Below, piece by piece: positions 58,340 to 64,000 of a DNA stretch of 64,000 bases. The stretch is from positions 6,510,001 to 6,574,000 of the forward strand of contig OZ199839.1 in the NCBI GenBank assembly GCA_964304625.1, written 5' to 3'. This stretch comes from Kudoa neothunni. Lineage: Eukaryota; Cnidaria. Every line of letters begins with the position of its first letter. Within the stretch, counting starts at the first letter, position 1. Below the pieces are notes generated by a model. The model was not told the origin of the DNA, searched no databases, and saw nothing but the letters and a program-made list of their open reading frames with translations. A program made the position numbers and the translations under genes.

Positions 58340-59039
58340 ATTATAAAAATATTTAATCCTTTAATTATAACAATGTTCCGATTTTGTCCGTAGGAAAATA
58401 TAAAATAATTGTATAATTTAAACTTGAGAATAATGGGTTTTAATCGATCATGAAAAATACTCTCAATGTACCTTTTCGGCTGATTAAAAATTAGCATTCA
58501 AATACTCATGGATATTGCATTGAAGGTCTATCTAAAATGATATCAGGCATAAGTTAATCCATCAAACAATTGAAATTTACGATATGTATGATAGGATCAA
58601 ATTTTATTCATAAACAGTCAGTTGATTATTTAGCAAAAAAATATGTCCCAAAAATTGGTTATTTACTTAATAATATTTGAATCGTTTTTTTTAATCAAAA
58701 TCCCTTTTGTCACAACGTTAATCATTAATCACATATTTTAAGCTGATTTTGCACGATGACACCGTTATTATCATGTATGGGTATGATGAAAAATATTTGT
58801 GGGCTGATTTCGATTAATTACTAACTGCGTGCACCTAGGGCATAATGCTAATTCACTATTTATCACAGAAATTGTTCTATTGATGTTGTTATGATATTTT
58901 TGAGTGAGAACAATTCAAAGAGTGTTCAAAATTTGTGAATAATTCACTGTGAATATGTTAATAAAGTATCCTAACACTGGATTAGTAACAGGCGCACGCA
59001 GAGGGTCAGGGTACATGCACTTTAATGTAACATTTGGCC
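58340..59039. other. 5' flank of the SH3BP5-like gene
   Basis: AT-rich sequence without coding signal; the promoter should lie here. No element stands out. Confidence 0.4.
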
Positions 59040-60779
59040 ATGTCCGACAGTGAAAATCCTACCAGTATCAAAGATTCTAATAAAAACAGTCATCTAAAAA
59101 ATGAAACCGACCACGACAGTTCACAAGAGGATTTGGATCCACGAATAAAAGTAAAATTGTTGTTTGTAGACGGATGTGGAGTGAGATTTTTTTTGTGATT
59201 AGGAAAATTTGGAATTGTTAAATGATTCCTCGGATAAATTAAATAATGCAACCACCAATTTGACAGTTTGTCGTTCGAACCAACAACCACAATTAACCTT
59301 TTTTTAGTATATAAGAAATCAGTTGAATTCTATGATTTCCAGGATTGAGATACTTCTTGGTGATTATTACATTAAACATCGAAGATCAATAGAAAAAACT
59401 CGTAACTATTTAAAATGTCTACTTGCATTGAAAATCGTATGATTTTTGTTGTTGTTGTGAGTTTGAAATGGTGTAATTTGTGTGTATGTTTAAAGGAGGC
59501 TGATTCATGTTACATTCATGTGATGGAGTACGATGCGTCGACATTTGCGTTAGAGCAATGCAGAACTATTTGCAACCGCCTAGAAAAGGATCTAATCGAC
59601 AACAACAACCACGCTGATGACAGAGATATGGAGTCATGCGTTAACAGTCTTCATCAATTGAATGAGGCCAACGAGAAATTAGATTATTGGACTAAAAAGG
59701 CTGCCGATCAAGAGTTGATAAAAAATGAGGCGCTTCGCAAATTGCGCACCGTGTATAACACATGCGCGGGGACAATAAAACGCTATAAATCCTCTTCCAA
59801 CTCGGGTATGCTGTATTTTCGGCAAAAATTGTTCTTCTTCAAGTGTATACATGCTATTCTCTCGTACATCACAAAATTGCAAAAATTCATAGTGCATTTA
59901 AATGAAAACTATAACGATCTCCTTATATCCACTAATCAACTCAGTTTTGAACTACAAAACAAAGATGCATTACAAATTAGAGATATATCATCGTTGGTTT
60001 TTCAGAATTACCTGGAAGATTCCAAAAAACATGATTTATGCATTGGAGATGGCCGTGTGTTGGTAGACAAAATTTTTAGCATCGTTTTTCAGATGAATTA
60101 CATCTGTACTGTTTCTAACGTGGATTCGTCTATCATAAACACCACCACCACCACCACCACAACTAGTGGAGGGGGAGGTTCACGATATAGTGCCAGTTTT
60201 GAGCATTCACATCTCGAAAGCGATTCCTCACATGATTCAAAAACAAAAATTACCAATTTCTCAACGCCTATTAATGGCAAAATCGCTCTCTGCTCAAATC
60301 TCAGTGATGAATCTGCAATAAACTATAACGAAATATCGGATAGTTTTGCAAAACTTGATCTAAGTGACACTGTTGAAAATGATTGTGTCACAGACAACTA
60401 CATTCAAGCCAACCTTACATCAGAAAATTGCGACCTATCTAATAACGACGATTCACCACACGTTGTTGATAATTCAACTGAGTGTACCGCTAGAGTTTCA
60501 ATTTCTGCTTCGATCGCTAAACTAGATGATTCGGAGGTGGCTTTCGCGGATGAAAATCAATTTGTTTTCAAGTCCAACCTTTGTGCCACACGTTCACATC
60601 CAAACACGAATCCAGCCTACAACAAATATTTACTGACAGGGAATAACAGTGTTTCACGTTTGTTGAGGTTCACTTCTATTGGTTTCGACAAAACTTTATC
60701 ACATGAGCCCTCCAGTCAAACATCCACATCTGTAATCCACCCAAAAGGGTCTTCTCTACACAAAAAAAACAAAATCTGA
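59040..60779 (+). CDS. SH3BP5-like Rab11 guanine nucleotide exchange factor
   Basis: Family members (SH3BP5/Sab, worm REI-1) are coiled-coil proteins that activate Rab11 on membranes. Four exons join in frame: 59,040-59,150; 59,203-59,265; 59,308-59,436; 59,496-60,779. The first exon ends with the family start signature LDPRIK, followed by ENLELLNDSSDKLNN. Exon 3 gives IRNQLNSMISRIEILLG and RRSIEKTRNYLKC; exon 4 gives MESCVNSLHQLNEANEKLDY, LRTVYNTCAGTIKRYKSSSN and LQKFIVHLNENYNDLLISTN. Four long helices with this spacing match the SH3BP5 fold. The C-terminal 220 residues are Ser/Thr/Asn-rich with a (ACC)n threonine run, as expected for the variable tail. Introns are 42-59 nt. Sequence identity is low, so the call rests on pattern and order. 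Confidence 0.7.
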
Positions 60780-60924
60780 TTTTATCTTAAAAAAAGTGAG
60801 CTTTAATACATTAAAAATCGATTAACAACTATTCGTCTACGTGTGGATTGTTTTTTTATTGATAATTTTTAAAAACCGACATTTATCTCATTGCATACCA
60901 ATTCTAATCTATGTGTGTTGTCTT

Positions 60925-61199
60925 AGATTGTTATTAATGAGATCCCGTCCACTAAATACCTGTTCAACACATCATCCGATTTTATCATCGATGAACAAGA
61001 TGCTGGAGATTTAACTGTATGCCATGCCGATGTAAATTCCTCCAAAATTAATATGGATATTTCTGTCTATGATATGAATACTTCTTTTATCAATAATATC
61101 CATATTTTTATTGCGCTCAACTTGGAAAAATATCATAATTTGCCGAATATGCCAAAGATTGGCAGAAAAAAGAATCCACGATTCAAACATTTTTTCTAA
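60925..61199 (+). other. possible extra 3' exon of the SH3BP5-like gene
   Basis: A strong acceptor (GTTGTCTTAG) is followed by 91 open codons (IVINEIPSTKYLFNTSSDF ... KIGRKKNPRFKHFF) ending in TAA at 61,197-61,199. A good donor (AAAAAAA|GTGAGC) sits at about 60,797, but the upstream frame already stops at 60,777-60,779. It may therefore be 3' untranslated sequence, an alternative exon, or a sign of a sequencing error near the stop. Confidence 0.35.
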
Positions 61200-62959
61200 T
61201 TTTCTTACACCTAACGATGTAGCAACAGGTTGGTATAGTTTTGTATTATAGATTCTTTTATCTTAAATTAATATTATTGTTTTTATTTCGATTTGTTTTT
61301 TTGTCTCATGCAATTTATTATTATTATTATTATTAATTATTAATTGTTGTTGTTGTTGATTTAATCCCCTTTCTTTAATTTATTTTAACTCTTATTTTTT
61401 TCGTATTTTTCGGATGCTTTTAATTAAGCTGCGCAGGCGGGGGAGAAGTAATAAAAAGGGCTGGCTATTCTCACGGTAACGAATATCTCCCTCATTTGTT
61501 TATATATTCTTTTTTGAATCCGCAATTGTATTAAAATATTGTTTATCGACATAATATCCCATTTTTACGCTAATATTTTTATAACATAATTTATGGATTA
61601 CTATCATGTTTTGTTATTTTACTACTATTTCCAAATAAAATTAATTAGGATAAATATTTTTGTTTTATTTTTAATCAGATACCAGTTATTTTAGTGAAAA
61701 AAAACTGTAATACTGCATAACGCAATCATGCATCATTTACGTGAATCCTCGGCGCTTTCATGTTTCAAGTATTTTCGTTGCAACACGTTGGTTAAAATTA
61801 GATTTGAAGTCGTATAGGTCATTTAAATTATTATTCCTTATGTGATTAAACTATTACCAAACAACACAAGGTTATATTTTGCGTTTACTTCAAGTGTTAA
61901 CATGAAATATACATTGCGTACAGTATTAAATATATCACCGTTGTATTAATTTCGCTCCGATAAGATTAATAGCGATTAAAAATTTATTTCAGAATAATTA
62001 CATAACCAATGTCTAAATTTATTTTATTTCATTGTAGAAACTGAATAATGCGGAGCACGGTAATTATCGTGAACTTAACTAAATTAGCGACAACATCAGC
62101 TGAGGTCTGGGTTGATTCTTACGAAATATTCTTAGATACGTTCAAAATTTCAGAATGTTTTATTAAGGAACATGCTAAAGCAAAATTGAATAAATTTATA
62201 ATCTAAATGAATAATCTTCCATTCACATAAGATAAATATATTAGAATGAGATACATTTTTGATAAAGAAAATTTATTCAACGCATCCATTTGCATTAATC
62301 CTGATCGTGAAATGTGGAATGGATATTTGATTTTAGACTAATTATATTTAACATCATGTTTTCATATGAGTCAGACAGAATTCTTGAGCTTAATATCCGT
62401 AAATTATTTTATACAATTCTTTTATTTACTTATTTTATTAAGAAATGATAAGCCGACGATTCAACGCATTCCGAATTGACAACACTCCTGAGAAATTAAT
62501 GTCCGGTCGTTATAAAAATAAAGTTATTTAAAAAATAAATGGTATTCATTATTCATATCTAGATCTAATAATTTTAAGAAACATAAAATCAACTGGTAGG
62601 CAAAAGGATAGCAGAATAACTGCGATTTGTCTTCCAGAGGGAAGAACCTGCAGAGGTAAACAATAAATAAAGATTACTTATTAATAAAATGTTATCAATT
62701 AAATTAGTTACAATCCAATATTTATTTAAGTCGTTGATTATCTCTTGATCAATTTATTTCAATTTGTTTGATGTTAAATAAATTCTACCACTCGTTCATT
62801 TTCAGTTTCAAAATTAGCAGATTCAACAATCAAAGGAGTAAGCTCGTCAAAGTGTTCTGATGTAGGCATAATGACTTCTTCTTGAATAATCTAGGAATTT
62901 TCAGCTGAGAATTCTTTATCGCTAAAATTAATATTTGATGAACGCTCGCATTCATTGGC
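61200..62959. other. AT-rich spacer with microsatellites
   Basis: Contains (TTA)n and (GTT)n tracts at 61,318-61,357 and a GC-rich patch (GCTGCGCAGGCGGGGGAG, about 61,430). No gene supported. Confidence 0.45.
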
Positions 62960-63111
62960 TGCAGGGACCCCATAGCTAAAGAATGGGTTATTGGTTTGAG
63001 TTAAGCCAAAAATTATTTCAATATCGCCACCAACAATCGACTAGAGGCAATGAATGGAAAGCTCAAAACTGTTATTACAAAATTCTCGACTCTTGAGGAT
63101 TTTTTCTCCAA
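62960..63111 (+). pseudogene. ZSWIM-type MULE fragment, MULE-4
   Basis: The plus strand reads IAKEWVIGLS, a stop, then NIATNNRLEAMNGKLKTVIT and KFSTLEDFFSN, matching NNHLEALNGYLKNLIKKFST of MULE-2. The match ends exactly where the Helitron start begins, so the Helitron inserted into it. Sequence beyond the Helitron does not obviously continue the frame. Confidence 0.7.
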
Positions 63112-63680
63112 TCTACTATATAAAACAAACCGGTAATCCGCGTGTGTCAGTGTGTACGCATTTTTCATTTTTGATAGAGAGAAGTATCGCTCCATTTGAG
63201 CACACATATGGAAAGATAAAATTTTATTTTAACACAGAAAAATACATAACAATTATAAAAGGTTTGCATCCTGCAAAATGACTAAAAATATTTTCACGTG
63301 CTATGAGTGGTATGATTTCAGGATTTATGCTAACATATAGGTCATTTCGTTAAAGTTATAAAAAGTTAATTTTAAATGTATCATAGTGTTTATTTTACTT
63401 TAAAATTATTGGAAAGAAATTTAGTAATCGAAATAGTTCGAATGAGGAAGCTAATATTAGGTTATGTATCCAGGCATTAATATGAAATTCAAACGCTCAG
63501 TAGTATTTATTCGTTTTTAAAAATATTAAATAAGGTTCATGCATCCAATGAGTTAAATACATCACCGGTTAATTGGGTAATCTTTTTACTATTTATCTAA
63601 ATACTCTGAATTTACTTTGAACTTCAAATGACCTTGGCCTACTCAAGACTTTAGTTTGCGTGGCGGGGCTTTCGCGTTAG
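63112..63680 (+). mobile_element. complete small Helitron H4
   Basis: The 5' end is TCTACTATATAAAACAAACC followed by CGCGTGTGTCAGTGTG. The 3' end is GCGTGGCGGGGCTTTCGCG then TTAG, followed by T, and A precedes the element, so TC...TTAG sits between A and T. Long blocks match H2 inverted. There is no coding capacity; length is 569 bp. Confidence 0.75.
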
Positions 63681-64000
63681 TTCTTTATATATTCATTAGA
63701 AAAAATTTTACGGGACATCATAGACATACCTAACTAAAATCATCAATTACAGAGAATGTAAAGATAATTATGACATCTAATTATTTAACTTTTTAACGAT
63801 TTTTCAATATTCCGTGTATTTAAATTAAAATTAATATATATGATACAATGGAACATCTTTTGAAATTTTAAATATTCGGTATTTCAGCCTTTATTGGATG
63901 TTATCATTGCAAAAAATATAAGATTAATGTTATAAAAACAAACATAGGACGTTACTTTAGATATATTAATTGTTGTTAAATACTTAATGTAATTATACAC
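63681..64000. other. AT-rich right end of the window
   Basis: No feature supported. Confidence 0.4.

Noticed and set aside
55094-58497. ORFs spanning the N gaps
   Set aside because: They are open only because unknown bases contain no stops.
59679-60280. Minus-strand ORFs opposite the SH3BP5-like gene
   Set aside because: Shadows; the Val run is the reverse of the threonine (ACC)n repeat.

Overview
The window is AT-rich, intron-bearing metazoan DNA. It carries animal-type genes: a SorLA-like VPS10/LDLa receptor, cytosolic glycerol-3-phosphate dehydrogenase, an SH3BP5-type Rab11 regulator and secreted multi-Kunitz proteins. Introns are very short: most I could place are about 25-80 nt, bounded by GT..AG. 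VPS10 receptors are absent from the fly and nematode model genomes, so an early-branching or parasitic animal is favoured. A cnidarian, and possibly a myxozoan-like parasite, would fit the short introns and strong AT bias. That placement is inference; nothing here proves it.

Layout. 0-3.5 kb: a broken MULE, a 36-bp perfect palindrome, a hAT element with recognisable ends and a tRNA-headed SINE. 3.9-8.7 kb (-): a multi-exon SorLA-like receptor. 9-19 kb: two small tandem ORFs, a MULE-type MITE, a piggyBac relic and a ZSWIM-type MULE relic. 19.2-20.7 kb (+): an intact 8-exon glycerol-3-phosphate dehydrogenase (345 aa), convergent with an unrecognised multi-exon gene at 20.9-22.0 kb (-). 23-30 kb: decayed hAT, piggyBac, pogo/Tigger and ISXO2-like sequences. 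31-46 kb: three secreted five-Kunitz genes (one probably frameshifted) around a nest of a Tc1-like element, Helitrons and piggyBacs. 46-58 kb: FLYWCH-MULE and ZSWIM-MULE copies, a piggyBac end, an ISXO2-like relic split by a second SINE copy, a second hAT, a pogo relic and two 200-N gaps. 59.0-60.8 kb (+): an SH3BP5-like gene. 61-64 kb: a MULE fragment cut by a complete small Helitron.

The most noteworthy biology is the Kunitz family. Each gene encodes a signal peptide and five Kunitz-type domains, and cysteines are lost in bonded pairs (14-38, or 5-55) rather than singly. The only two full six-cysteine domains in readable form lack a Lys/Arg at P1, so ordinary trypsin inhibition is unlikely. 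In one paralogue a 25-nt intron is needed to keep the 383-codon frame open. Other highlights are a Tc1-like element with identical 67-bp inverted repeats built of three 21-bp units, an unnamed SINE family seen twice, and a Tc1-like element inserted in the first bases of a Helitron.

There is no operon logic. The cellular genes look independent; only the Kunitz genes form a family cluster, and it is separated and probably rearranged by transposons.
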